Below are positions 1 through 6,984 of a DNA stretch of 40,817 bases, in pieces. Source of the stretch: Centipeda artemidis DSM 19719 (lineage in GTDB: Bacteria; Bacillota; Negativicutes; Selenomonadales; Selenomonadaceae); assembly GCF_000426665.1 (NCBI RefSeq), contig NZ_AUFU01000018.1, forward strand, positions 1-40,817, in the 5' to 3' direction. The notes under the pieces are model-generated. The model ran no database searches and was not told the origin of the DNA. It saw only the letters and a program-made list of their open reading frames with translations. The position numbers and the translations under genes were made by a program. How positions within the stretch are numbered: position 1 is the stretch's first letter; every line of letters begins with the position of its first letter.

Positions 1-34
1 ATGCGAATGTAATGCGTTATAATTGAATAATAAC
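1..34. repeat. Left copy of 34-bp terminal direct repeat (candidate att core)
   Basis: The first 34 bases are repeated exactly as the last 34 bases of the window. It is A+T-rich and not tRNA-like, and contains a TATAAT at 18-23. It may be an attL/attR core or the overlap of a circular assembly. Its position, in the non-coding stretch next to the integrase gene and between paired putative arm sites, favours an attachment core. Confidence 0.75.
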
Positions 35-37
35 ACA

Positions 38-50
38 ACACGAAAAACAT
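38..50 (+). repeat. 13-bp repeat, left flank of putative attP
   Basis: The 13-mer ACACGAAAAACAT occurs here and again, same orientation, at 40739-40751. On the circularised molecule the two copies flank the 34-bp terminal repeat at short distance on either side. They could bind integrase, excisionase or a host bending protein. The repeat is seen; the role is inferred. Confidence 0.45.
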
Positions 51-69
51 AAAGACATTCAACATCAAA

Positions 70-129
70 AAAATCCAGCAAAACAGCGGTCTAGCGGGGT
101 ATCCCTGCATCTGCGTTTTACTGGATTTT
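70..129 (-). terminator. Hairpin terminator after the integrase gene
   Basis: Positions 70-84 and 115-129 form an inverted repeat with 14 of 15 pairs, with a further short G+C stem inside (about 94-108). Read leftward, the hairpin is followed by a run of T (the A run at 67-73), as expected of an intrinsic terminator ending the lysogeny operon. A T-rich run also follows on the other strand, so it may work in both directions. It lies inside the presumed attP region, so a role in recombination is possible too. Confidence 0.6.
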
Positions 130-135
130 CTTTTT

Positions 136-154
136 TGACAGCTTATTTGACAGC
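136..154 (+). repeat. Paired TGACAGC repeats, putative left integrase arm sites
   Basis: TGACAGC occurs at 136-142 and 148-154, 12 bases apart. The same pair, in the same orientation and 11 bases apart, lies at 40681-40698 near the right end. Short direct repeats on both sides of a core are what tyrosine recombinases with an N-terminal arm-binding domain use as arm-type sites. The repeats are visible; binding is inferred. Confidence 0.5.
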
Positions 155-164
155 CCGGGGCGTC

Positions 165-1271
165 TTATCTGCCGTATTTCTCACCGATATGATCAATTTT
201 ATTTGTTATGCCGTCCTGCATGTGATCGGTATTGTGGATGTAGTGATCCATTGTAAACGCGGCGGAGGAATGACCGAGGCGAACCTGTATCTTCTTTGCA
301 CTGACCTCCTGTTCGGCGAGAAGCGTCGCATGGGTGTGCCGGAACGAGTGAAACCGCAAATTCTCAGGGAGTTCCAGCTTTCGCTTTAGGCTGAAGAATG
401 AGTGAGAAAGCGATCCCAGCGTCATGGGTTGTGTTATATCGCGCAAAGAACGGAACACGTAGTCATGATCCGAGATTCGGATACCTCTGGCGAAAAGGCT
501 CTTTGCGAGAACCTTTTTCCACTCCAGGAGGTTTTTCAGCGCTACGTTCGTCAGCGTCACGTTCCGGATGCTGCTTGCCGTTTTCGGCGCGCCCTCATAT
601 TCTCCGCCTGCATACTTACGCGATTTTGTAACGTGTACCACCATTCGCTCCCAGTCTAAATCAGACCAACGCAGGGCGACGATTTCGCCGCGTCGCAAGC
701 CTGTGTCCCAGGCGAACTTGTATAGATATTCAAGCTGCGTCCCTTCGATTTTTGATAGTAGGGCATGATATATTTCGGGGGTGACGATACCGGCGCGTAC
801 AGGAGCGTTTTTGTGTTTGCGAACGAAATCCATGGGATTTATGGCAATGAGCTGCTCGAATTTTGCCGCCTTGAAAATTGAGTACAGCAGGATATATACG
901 GTGCGGCGGCTTCCGTCACCTTTGATTTTTGCGAGTAGCTTCTTGATTAGCACAGGCTTTACATCCGCGATCTTCATTTCTGCCGGGATGGAGGGGAGAA
1001 TGTGATTATCAAGGAACTTGCGATAGGTCGATATGGTCGATCTTTCCAGTTTATCGACGTCACGCTTCGCGGCGAGAAATTCTTCGGCGAAATTGTGAAA
1101 TGTTTCGACCGCCAAAAAGTCGGAGACGTTCGCCGCAAGAACGCGGCGACGCTCCATTTCGAGGTCGCGCAGATTGTATGCGTAGATGTATCGCTTAACC
1201 TTTTCCCCTGTGATTGGATTTTCGACGGTGACGCTCGACTGGTAGCGCCCGTCTTTTCTTTTTGTTGGCAT
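165..1271 (-). CDS. int: Tyrosine recombinase, phage integrase
   Basis: This 368-residue protein would integrate and, with an excisionase, excise the prophage. Residues 1-50 form the short beta-rich arm-binding domain of this family, 55-150 the SAM-like core-binding domain, and 165-368 the catalytic domain. All active residues can be seen: R193 in TGLRRGE, K230, H308 and R311 in HSFRH, H334 in LGHSS, and the nucleophile Y344. The ATG is preceded by GAGGAGG at good spacing. It is the last gene of the leftward lysogeny operon, follows the nuclease gene after 150 bases, and lies beside the presumed attP. Nothing suggests a defect. Family assignment is secure; the attachment site is inferred. Confidence 0.96.
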   Translation of the reverse strand: MPTKRKDGRYQSSVTVENPITGEKVKRYIYAYNLRDLEMERRRVLAANVSDFLAVETFHNFAEEFLAAKRDVDKLERSTISTYRKFLDNHILPSIPAEMKIADVKPVLIKKLLAKIKGDGSRRTVYILLYSIFKAAKFEQLIAINPMDFVRKHKNAPVRAGIVTPEIYHALLSKIEGTQLEYLYKFAWDTGLRRGEIVALRWSDLDWERMVVHVTKSRKYAGGEYEGAPKTASSIRNVTLTNVALKNLLEWKKVLAKSLFARGIRISDHDYVFRSLRDITQPMTLGSLSHSFFSLKRKLELPENLRFHSFRHTHATLLAEQEVSAKKIQVRLGHSSAAFTMDHYIHNTDHMQDGITNKIDHIGEKYGR

Positions 1272-1421
1272 TGGGTAGCCTCCTCGTGTATCAAGGGATT
1301 GCGGGAGATGGCGTCAAAGATTTAAACTATACTTTCAGATATTGATGCCGAAAATGTAAGGTATGCTTTGAAATAGTAAAAATCGCGGATCTTTGTATCT
1401 CGGCGTGGGGAGATATAAAAA

Positions 1422-3038
1422 CTAAGCTATTTCTTCCTCCACCAGAGAAAGAGACTGGCGATACTGTTCCGCTTGCATAGTCCTGTTGAACTCTGCGGAC
1501 GGGTCATATTTATCGACCAATCCTTCAAGTTCATCAATAGACACTTTGAAAAACTCTTTTCGCGCATTTACTTTGTTCACACGGTTTTGTTCGAGCGCCA
1601 CATGCAGATCAGATTCTAGCTTCACGGCATCTTCGGAGAAAATGAAGCTGTGTACGTCAAATTTGAAGGGGACACTAGCATCTCCGAGTTCGTCTACGCG
1701 TTCTTGTGGATTTAGCCGCCGCGTCATGCCGACCTTGAACACATCGTCTCCGAACGACCCAAGATTGCTGATAACGTAGACATAGCCGGCTTTGCCGTTT
1801 TGCAGACGCGTTATTTCTTCCTGTTTTTCTTCAAGGTTATGTAGCTGACCTTCGAGTTCTTTGATTCGCTCTTGTAGTAACCTTGTTTTTTCATCATCCT
1901 CGGCGTCTACCATCTGTTGCCGGATATTTTCGATTTCAGCAGTATATTTGAGTTCCTCTTTTTTCATCTGCTCCTGTTGCTCTTTTAAACGGCGGCGCTC
2001 CTCGGCTTCCTCTCTCATCTGTGCGCGTAGCTCCTGTTGCTCCTGCCTTGCGGCTTCGCGCTTCACATAATACTCGTATTCTATTTTTACGGCATCTATA
2101 AAGAGGTATTCCAGTTCGCCTATAAATTTCGCCAGTGTAGCAGCTATCGTTTGGTTTCCGCTTTGCGCGATATTGATGTACCTATTTGTCATCGTTTTTA
2201 CGGCTTCAATTCCGTCGCTCAACTTGGAATACGTAAGCGTATATAGGATATTTTGTAATTCTGCTCGGAGTGCAATAACCATGAGTTGATAGATCGCTTG
2301 ATTTGTTTTTGTGCTATAACGCCCTTCGTAGCGCTCCAATGTACTGTCAATGAGTTTCTCATTTGCCCGGAAAGCTCGGCGGAGATCTTTGTAATCCATG
2401 CTATGGAGCTTTAGTGTTACGACAGGAACCAACTCATCGATATCCCTCATGAGTTCTACGGGTAAAGTGAGATATCGGTCATACGGTTCTGTCGATCCCT
2501 TGAAATAGGTTTTCAGAGTATGATTGACAGCATTTTGGATTGTCACCAAACGATCTATTTTTTCCTCACGGGAGACAAGTTTCTTTTCAAGAGATTCGAG
2601 TTCTTCTTTTGTGCGGGAAATTTCTGCGATATAAAAATCCTTCTTTTCGATCTCTGCATTTATTCGGTCTAGCTCAGTTTGTTTATCTTTGATACGAGAA
2701 ATAGCCTCAGACAAAGCATCTTCCCTTGCCTGATCAATAATAGCCTGCTTATCAGCCGCCTTCTCATTTATGACGGCGAGTTTTACCTCAGCCTCCTTAA
2801 TGAGCTCATCAACGGTGTTATTGGCTTCTTTTAGTATTGTTTCACGTTCTTTTTGTATACCGGCCTGGGCTCGCACGCTATATCGTTTCGCATGCCTAAC
2901 CTTTAAGAAGACCAGTATTAAAAGCGTGATCCCGGCCATTGGGGTTATTGGAGTTGCAAAAATAGCTATCCCGCAAACAATAAGAATCCAATCACTGATG
3001 TACCATGGCTCTGTGTACTTATAGTGTTCGTCCATCAA
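1422..3038 (-). CDS. Membrane-anchored DUF4041/GIY-YIG nuclease, SNIPE-like anti-phage protein
   Basis: In this 538-residue protein, residues 15-46 are one long or two short membrane segments, about 50-170 and 330-412 are charged coiled coil, and between them lies a helical region that I assign to DUF4041. The C-terminus is a T5orf172/Mug113-type GIY-YIG nuclease: Y419/Y421 in GYVYVI, KVGMTRR at 435-441, E475 in LESDLH and the closing EFF near 495. This is the architecture of SNIPE, reported (from memory) to sit in the inner membrane and cut phage DNA during injection. Start is TTG (3038), 8 bases after AGGGGA; ATG at 3035 is the alternative. It lies between immA and int, so it would be expressed in the lysogen. 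Base composition is more A+T-rich than the structural genes, consistent with later acquisition. Confidence 0.82.
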   Translation of the reverse strand: MMDEHYKYTEPWYISDWILIVCGIAIFATPITPMAGITLLILVFLKVRHAKRYSVRAQAGIQKERETILKEANNTVDELIKEAEVKLAVINEKAADKQAIIDQAREDALSEAISRIKDKQTELDRINAEIEKKDFYIAEISRTKEELESLEKKLVSREEKIDRLVTIQNAVNHTLKTYFKGSTEPYDRYLTLPVELMRDIDELVPVVTLKLHSMDYKDLRRAFRANEKLIDSTLERYEGRYSTKTNQAIYQLMVIALRAELQNILYTLTYSKLSDGIEAVKTMTNRYINIAQSGNQTIAATLAKFIGELEYLFIDAVKIEYEYYVKREAARQEQQELRAQMREEAEERRRLKEQQEQMKKEELKYTAEIENIRQQMVDAEDDEKTRLLQERIKELEGQLHNLEEKQEEITRLQNGKAGYVYVISNLGSFGDDVFKVGMTRRLNPQERVDELGDASVPFKFDVHSFIFSEDAVKLESDLHVALEQNRVNKVNARKEFFKVSIDELEGLVDKYDPSAEFNRTMQAEQYRQSLSLVEEEIA

Positions 3039-3129
3039 TGGTCACTTCCCCTAAATTCATTCTCTCTCTATTCCTTACACGATACTCCATCCAAAAAGGT
3101 TAAAAGTTATTCGCTTTCGCACCTCGTCC

Positions 3130-3594
3130 TTACCACAAATTCATCTGTCGATGGACATTTCGCCTTTGCATCCCTTGCAACTTTAACTCAGCATATTCCA
3201 CGGGCAAGCCATACGACTGCGCGAGCTGATAGATAGAGCATTCGGGGGATTCGAGAAGGAGTTCATCCGGCAGTAGTAGCTCAGCAGCGAATGTATTTGC
3301 CTGCCGTTCAAATCGGCTGTGCGGGTTGAATGTCTTTGTGTCCATGAAAACCGTGTTTAAGTCTCGGTGCATCTGCATATGCCCCAGCTCGTGAGCAAGT
3401 ACGAAGCGTTGTGTAATCTCATCCAAGTCCTCTGAAAGATAGATGATATGATTGCGCTTATGATACTGGTAGAACCCGTTGAGATCGACGAGGTGGCAAT
3501 AGATCAGTACGATATCAAGTGCCCGGGCAATCGTAAAAGGATCGTTGGAGTTACACCGCCTCATGAGTTTGATTGCACATTCCCTTGCATTCAT
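3130..3594 (-). CDS. immA: ImmA/IrrE-family metallopeptidase
   Basis: This is a short zinc peptidase of 154 residues with the HELGH motif at 68-72 and the third ligand region FERQAN-FAAELLLP, where E96 is the likely ligand. In ICEBs1 and many prophages, ImmA cleaves the adjacent XRE repressor after a host or quorum signal and so triggers excision. Here it begins 3 bases after the stop of the repressor gene and is surely co-transcribed with it. It is about the usual length for the family. The cleavage target is inferred from the neighbourhood, supported by the repressor lacking any S24 self-cleavage domain. Confidence 0.9.
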   Translation of the reverse strand: MNARECAIKLMRRCNSNDPFTIARALDIVLIYCHLVDLNGFYQYHKRNHIIYLSEDLDEITQRFVLAHELGHMQMHRDLNTVFMDTKTFNPHSRFERQANTFAAELLLPDELLLESPECSIYQLAQSYGLPVEYAELKLQGMQRRNVHRQMNLW

Positions 3595-3597
3595 TGC

Positions 3598-4053
3598 TCA
3601 ATCCTCGTGACGGTATTTCTTCGGCGTGTACTTTGCCTTGTTGCGCTTCTTCGCCATCTCCATCCCGATCTGCATCGCGTCAAGGATGGACTGGATGCTC
3701 TCGGGGCTTGCGGGGTGTCCGTCAAACATCAGCCCCTCCTCCTGCATGAGCTTTTCCTTCATATCGTCCATCATGCGGGTGATCTCGCGCTCATCTTTTG
3801 GAGTGAGGTCGGGCAGATTGTCTGATGCGGGGGCGGCGGATTCCTGTTCATCGTCGTCCCAACCCATAATGCTATTGGGGGATAGCTGCAAGACTTTAGC
3901 GAGCGATGCAATCGCTCCACGTTTCATGTTGGCAATTTCACCGCTCTCCCACCGCGAGATTGTCCCTTCACTCACACCGACTTTATCCGCGACCTCTTTC
4001 ATGGTCATACCGAGGGCTATTCGCTTTTGCCGGATTAAATCTCTTATCTCCAT
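3598..4053 (-). CDS. XRE-family lysogeny repressor (ImmR-like)
   Basis: The N-terminal 64 of 151 residues form a helix-turn-helix: LGMTMKEVADKVGVSEGTISRW covers the scanning and recognition helices (about 14-36). Residues 70-151 are acidic then basic and hold no LexA-like S24 peptidase, so RecA-driven self-cleavage is unlikely; the neighbouring ImmA probably inactivates it. The ATG follows a moderate AAGGCGGTGAT site. The gene is first in the leftward operon and starts 32 bases left of a TATAAT-type promoter whose -35 overlaps a palindromic operator, so autoregulation is likely. Family is clear; the role as master repressor rests on position and divergent cro-like gene. Confidence 0.9.
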   Translation of the reverse strand: MEIRDLIRQKRIALGMTMKEVADKVGVSEGTISRWESGEIANMKRGAIASLAKVLQLSPNSIMGWDDDEQESAAPASDNLPDLTPKDEREITRMMDDMKEKLMQEEGLMFDGHPASPESIQSILDAMQIGMEMAKKRNKAKYTPKKYRHED

Positions 4054-4085
4054 GACATCACCGCCTTGTTGTGAAAACTTAATTC

Positions 4086-4114
4086 ATTATACTCTGTTTC
4101 TTGCATTTTCGCAA
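4086..4114 (-). promoter_or_regulatory. Leftward repressor promoter
   Basis: Read on the minus strand, TTGCGA (4114-4109) and TATAAT (4091-4086) are separated by exactly 17 bases. This would drive repressor, immA, the SNIPE-like gene and perhaps int. The -35 box lies inside operator copy 1. Confidence 0.75.
4101..4114. promoter_or_regulatory. Operator copy 1, TTGC-N6-GCAA
   Basis: TTGCATTTTCGCAA fits the palindromic consensus TTGCGT-NN-ACGCAA shared by three other copies. It covers the -35 of the leftward promoter, so binding would block the repressor operon. Confidence 0.7.
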
Positions 4115-4140
4115 TATCTTTACCGAAAATGCTAAAAAAC

Positions 4141-4154
4141 TTGCGCAGACGCAT
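4141..4154. promoter_or_regulatory. Operator copy 2
   Basis: TTGCGCAGACGCAT differs from the palindrome at two positions. It abuts and overlaps by one base the TTGACT -35 box of the rightward promoter, a position suited to repression of the early operon. Confidence 0.7.
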
Positions 4155-4182
4155 TGACTAAGAGTATCCAATGTGCTATATT
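4154..4182 (+). promoter_or_regulatory. Rightward early promoter
   Basis: TTGACT (4154-4159) and TATATT (4177-4182) are separated by 17 bases. It would drive the cro-like gene and the early operon. It is bracketed by operator copies 2 and 3, as expected for the promoter shut off in the lysogen. Confidence 0.8.
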
Positions 4183-4186
4183 GTAC

Positions 4187-4200
4187 TTGCGTAGACGCAA
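4187..4200. promoter_or_regulatory. Operator copy 3
   Basis: TTGCGTAGACGCAA is a perfect inverted repeat apart from its two central bases. It lies where the rightward transcript would start and just before the AAGGAGGA ribosome site of the cro-like gene. It is the best match to the consensus and probably the strongest site. Confidence 0.75.
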
Positions 4201-4219
4201 GAAAGGAGGAAGATAGGCG

Positions 4220-4435
4220 TTGTTTGATAAAAACTTGTTCAAATTTCATGCGGGACGCGCCAATGCGTCAATGGAGACTATCGCCAATAAGCTAGGTATA
4301 AACGCCACCACGCTGTATAGAAAAATCAACGGTGAAAGCGACTTCACGCGCGGGGAAGTACAACTGCTACGCATGATTCTGAGACTCACCACGGATGAAG
4401 CCGATAGGATTTTTTTTGCCGAAAAACTTGCATAA
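4220..4435 (+). CDS. Small Cro-like HTH protein
   Basis: This 71-residue protein starts with TTG, 9 bases after AAGGAGGA. About residues 17-38 form a helix-turn-helix: METIANKLGINATTLYRKING reads as helix 2, turn and recognition helix. It is the first gene right of the early promoter and diverges from the repressor, the position of Cro or an activator. It probably binds the same TTGC-N6-GCAA sites and shuts off repressor synthesis. An operator copy overlaps its stop codon. I cannot exclude a CII-like role. Confidence 0.75.
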   Translation: MFDKNLFKFHAGRANASMETIANKLGINATTLYRKINGESDFTRGEVQLLRMILRLTTDEADRIFFAEKLA

Positions 4436-4441
4436 ACGCAA
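4428..4441. promoter_or_regulatory. Operator copy 4, overlapping the cro-like stop codon
   Basis: TTGCATAAACGCAA fits the consensus and contains the TAA stop of the cro-like gene. It lies about 245 bases right of the early promoter, where a bound repressor could act as a roadblock or loop to the main operators. Confidence 0.6.
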
Positions 4442-4487
4442 GAAAAACCAAGCGCCGCGCGTTGTCAGCATGAAAGGGGGTGACAGG

Positions 4488-4775
4488 GTGGAAGATATGA
4501 AGAAACTTTTGAGGGAAAGTGAGTTCTCACAACATCGGCTTGGTCTTTTGATTCAGACGAGGGTTAAATTTGCGGATGAACTGAAAATCCCACTAATACC
4601 GCTACAGCGCGAAAAGCTCCGCGTGCAATACGCAGAGCTTTTCGGGAAGATCGACGAGGTGATTGTGACCGAGGCGCGCGCACTATGTAGCCTGTACGAC
4701 AACACCGCAGATATACAGGCTTCTGAGGCTAAATGCCTAACTGCGCTTTTGCGAGCGCTGAGCAGAGAGTCGTGA
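4488..4775 (+). CDS. Hypothetical early protein
   Basis: This small protein (95 residues) matches no family I recognise. A GTG at 4488 follows AAAGGGGG by 7 bases and is preferred over upstream in-frame ATGs at 4395 and 4470, which lack spaced ribosome sites. The protein is helical and charged, with leucine-rich stretches (LLRESEFSQHRLGLLIQ; REKLRVQYAELFGKIDEVI). It is the second gene of the early operon. Its last 47 bases overlap, tail to tail, the end of the DUF2513 gene on the other strand, so the two transcripts would be antisense to each other. Confidence 0.6.
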   Translation: MEDMKKLLRESEFSQHRLGLLIQTRVKFADELKIPLIPLQREKLRVQYAELFGKIDEVIVTEARALCSLYDNTADIQASEAKCLTALLRALSRES

Positions 4776-5088
4776 CGACATCAAGAGAGGCACTTCCCCC
4801 GATGCCGGCAAGCTTCTTCTTTGCCTGTCCCCATACGTCATTGCTGCGGACGGAATCCAGGTATTCACATCCGCTGAAGGTCAATCGGTGAATGACAAAA
4901 TAATCCGGGCTGCCAATACAAGAAGCGTCGATAGCGGAAATGAAGTCCGCGTCAATCAGCAGTTGTATATGGAAACCGATGATTTGCGGATTATCCGAAA
5001 GATCATCGAAATCACTGTTTTCAATTTCTGACTCTGCCTCTTCAATGCGAAGCAGCATATTACGCAGTAAGTCAAGATCACGTTTCAT
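4729..5088 (-). CDS. DUF2513 family protein
   Basis: The N-terminus MKRDLDLLRNMLLRIEE and the later HIQLLIDADFI and LTFSGCEYLDSVR are characteristic of DUF2513, a small phage- and prophage-associated family of unknown function that probably adopts a winged-helix-like fold. The true start is ATG 5088, not the upstream ATG at 5109, because AGGAGGTGAT precedes it at ideal spacing; this gives 119 residues. It is read against the early operon from its own TATAAT-type promoter and ends inside the converging neighbour. It is therefore likely expressed independently of induction, in the manner of a moron. Confidence 0.82.
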   Translation of the reverse strand: MKRDLDLLRNMLLRIEEAESEIENSDFDDLSDNPQIIGFHIQLLIDADFISAIDASCIGSPDYFVIHRLTFSGCEYLDSVRSNDVWGQAKKKLAGIGGSASLDVVTTLCSALAKAQLGI

Positions 5089-5111
5089 ATCATCACCTCC
5101 TTTCCGCATTG

Positions 5112-5140
5112 ATTATACCACGCTGAGAGGAGGGCAACAA
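5112..5140 (-). promoter_or_regulatory. Promoter of the DUF2513 gene
   Basis: On the minus strand TTGTTG (5140-5135) and TATAAT (5117-5112) are 17 bases apart, with TGG just before the -10. It starts leftward transcription about 25 bases before the DUF2513 ATG. Confidence 0.6.
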
Positions 5141-5160
5141 CCGCGAGAGGAGGTGAGGGG

Positions 5161-5475
5161 ATGGAGAAAGACCTGATCCCGATCTGGGAAAAGGCGGTGC
5201 TCAACCTCGAAGAGACTGCCGCATATATGGGCATTGGTGTCGCACAGATACGCGCCCTTGCACACGCCGCACGGCATGGCATGGGCGACTTTCCTGCCTT
5301 CTGGGTGGGAAAGACGATCAAGGTATCACGTCGAGCGCTGCTGCAGTGGCTTGATGATGTAGCGGTATCGCACCGCGACCTAACCAAAGCAGCGGCGATT
5401 GTGGAGAATGCGAAGCAGATGAGCGAGGCACACGGGCGCGGTCGTCCGCGCAAGAGAAGGGAGGCAGTCGCATGA
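5161..5475 (+). CDS. Excisionase-like small HTH protein
   Basis: Residues 14-66 of this 104-residue protein resemble the MerR/Xis-type winged helix (helix_turn_helix_17): LNLEETAAYMGIGVAQIRALAHAA as the HTH, then FPAFWVGKTIKVSRRALLQWLDD as the wing and last helix. Such proteins are often the excisionase of Firmicutes elements. The C-terminus is basic with a GRGRPRKRR patch like an AT-hook, which could hold the DNA minor groove. GAGGAGGTGAGGGG precedes the ATG. It opens the continuous block of early genes and overlaps the next gene by 4 bases. The role in excision is inferred; it could instead be a transcription regulator. Confidence 0.65.
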   Translation: MEKDLIPIWEKAVLNLEETAAYMGIGVAQIRALAHAARHGMGDFPAFWVGKTIKVSRRALLQWLDDVAVSHRDLTKAAAIVENAKQMSEAHGRGRPRKRREAVA

Positions 5476-5789
5476 GCGGCAAGAAAGTGATTGCAGGATG
5501 TGTGATCGCGGGACTAGCGATCCTCTGCGCAGGGGCGTGTAACCCTTGGGACGACGACAAGAACGCCGTCCTTGTCGAGGAGGTATATACCGTACGCCCC
5601 GGAGATACCATCTGGGGTATCGCAGAAGAGTACCTTGCCAAAAATACCGGCACGCGCCGCTACATCCTCGAATACAAATCCGGCATCGAGGAGCTGAACC
5701 CGTGGCTCCTTGAACGGAAGGGGGAAATTTACCCCGGGGACAAAATTACCCTGACCTACTGGGTGAAGGGCGAGGAGGGAAAAGAATGA
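5472..5789 (+). CDS. Exported LysM-domain protein
   Basis: This small protein of 105 residues has a hydrophobic N-terminal segment (about 5-22) ending in a Cys; it resembles a signal peptide and marginally a lipobox (AGAC). A LysM domain follows at about 38-92, starting VYTVRPGDTIWGIAEEYL and ending YPGDKITL. LysM binds peptidoglycan. The ATG overlaps the previous TGA. An envelope-directed protein in the early operon is out of place for recombination or replication. It may alter the cell wall or block superinfection, but nothing in the sequence proves this. Confidence 0.75.
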   Translation: MSGKKVIAGCVIAGLAILCAGACNPWDDDKNAVLVEEVYTVRPGDTIWGIAEEYLAKNTGTRRYILEYKSGIEELNPWLLERKGEIYPGDKITLTYWVKGEEGKE

Positions 5790-5986
5790 CGCAATGGGCA
5801 CCCTGCTCCGAACGCGTCGGCGGCATCCTGCCGATGTGGCGCGCGTGCCGCATGGTAGACGGGATGCGCGAAACAGACATTTCGATCTACGGAACACAGG
5901 GAGAGGCGCTCAAACGCGCACGCGAACTTAACGCAAAAGAAAAAGCGCCCGCACCGGCTGGCACCGATACGAGCGCAAGAGAATAA
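5786..5986 (+). CDS. Hypothetical early protein
   Basis: This 66-residue protein belongs to no family I recognise. The ATG overlaps the stop of the LysM gene by 4 bases, so translation is probably coupled. The middle reads like a compact alpha/beta unit (RMVDGMRETDISIYGTQGEALKRARELN), and the tail is rich in Ala, Pro and charged residues. It is followed by 36 non-coding bases with the ribosome site of the exonuclease gene. Confidence 0.6.
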   Translation: MTQWAPCSERVGGILPMWRACRMVDGMRETDISIYGTQGEALKRARELNAKEKAPAPAGTDTSARE

Positions 5987-6022
5987 ATCTAGACGAGGTC
6001 ATTATATCACAAGGAGGACGTA

Positions 6023-6958
6023 ATGGCAAAACTGATTATGACAGTTGCAGAGATGCAGGATGAAACGAAATGGTTGAACGCGAGAAACGCAGGGATTGGC
6101 GGAAGTGACGCCGCCGTCGTTGTTGGGCTGAATCGGTGGAAGTCTCCGTATCAGCTGTGGCTTGAAAAGACCGGCAAGACGGAGCCCGAAGACCTCAGCA
6201 ACAACGAGTACGTCTACTGGGGCAAAGTCCTTGAACAGGCGGTCGCAGATCGCTTCTGCGAGGTCACGGGCAAGAAAGTTCAGCGTCGCGGACTCTTGCA
6301 GCACGATGACCATCCCTTCATCCTTGCCTCCGTTGATCGCATGGTGGTCGGCGAGGACGCAGGGCTTGAGTGCAAGACCTGTAACGGATTTGCCGCCAAA
6401 GAGTGGGAAGACGACGAAATCCCGGACGCCTACTATGTGCAATGCCAGCACTACATGATGGTGACGGGCTGCGCGAAATGGTACATCGCCGTGCTTATTG
6501 GCGGTAACCGGTTTGTGTGGAAGGAGATCCCCAGAAGCGACGCAGAGATTGAATTGCTCCTGCAGGCGGAGATTGCATTTTGGGACAAGGTACAAAACGG
6601 CATCATGCCGGATGTGGACGGGAGCGACGACTGCCGAAAAGCCCTGCAAAACGAATTTCGCGGCGGGAGCACCGAGCCGCTCACGCTGCCGGAGAAAGCG
6701 GCTGACGTCATCAAGATCATCAAGGAGCTCGAGGAGGTCAAGGATAGCACGGAGGAAAAACTCAACCGCCATAAGAACGAGCTCCGCGCCATGCTCGGAG
6801 ACAGCGAGATCGGCTATGCGGGGGATTACAAAGTCACCTGGAAGCCGCAGGCAGGGCGAGAAGGGATCGATGCCAAGCGCCTCAAGGCGGAAGAGCCTGA
6901 AGTCTATAACAAGTACAAGAAGCAGGGCGCACCGACACGCGTTTTGCGGATCGCTTAA
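6023..6958 (+). CDS. YqaJ-family viral recombinase exonuclease
   Basis: This 311-residue protein is a lambda-exonuclease-like PD-(D/E)XK nuclease that resects double-strand ends for RecT-driven annealing. Conserved elements can be read in order: GIGGSDAAVVVG (24-35), E71 in GKVLE, D105 in ASVDRM, E116-C-K118 in LECKT, and Q140/Q142 before HYM. The C-terminal part (about 220-290) is a charged coiled coil typical of the family. AAGGAGG precedes the ATG. It is directly followed by recT, giving a full two-component recombination system. Confidence 0.93.
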   Translation: MAKLIMTVAEMQDETKWLNARNAGIGGSDAAVVVGLNRWKSPYQLWLEKTGKTEPEDLSNNEYVYWGKVLEQAVADRFCEVTGKKVQRRGLLQHDDHPFILASVDRMVVGEDAGLECKTCNGFAAKEWEDDEIPDAYYVQCQHYMMVTGCAKWYIAVLIGGNRFVWKEIPRSDAEIELLLQAEIAFWDKVQNGIMPDVDGSDDCRKALQNEFRGGSTEPLTLPEKAADVIKIIKELEEVKDSTEEKLNRHKNELRAMLGDSEIGYAGDYKVTWKPQAGREGIDAKRLKAEEPEVYNKYKKQGAPTRVLRIA

Positions 6959-6984
6959 CAGAGGAGCAAAGGAGGACATACATC

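Noticed and set aside
1-164. tRNA or tRNA fragment as attachment target
   Set aside because: No cloverleaf, T-loop or CCA-like end could be found on either strand near the ends.
4395-4487. Upstream start for the second early gene
   Set aside because: The ATG at 4395 lies inside the cro-like gene without a ribosome site and the added residues look untranslated; GTG 4488 has a good site.
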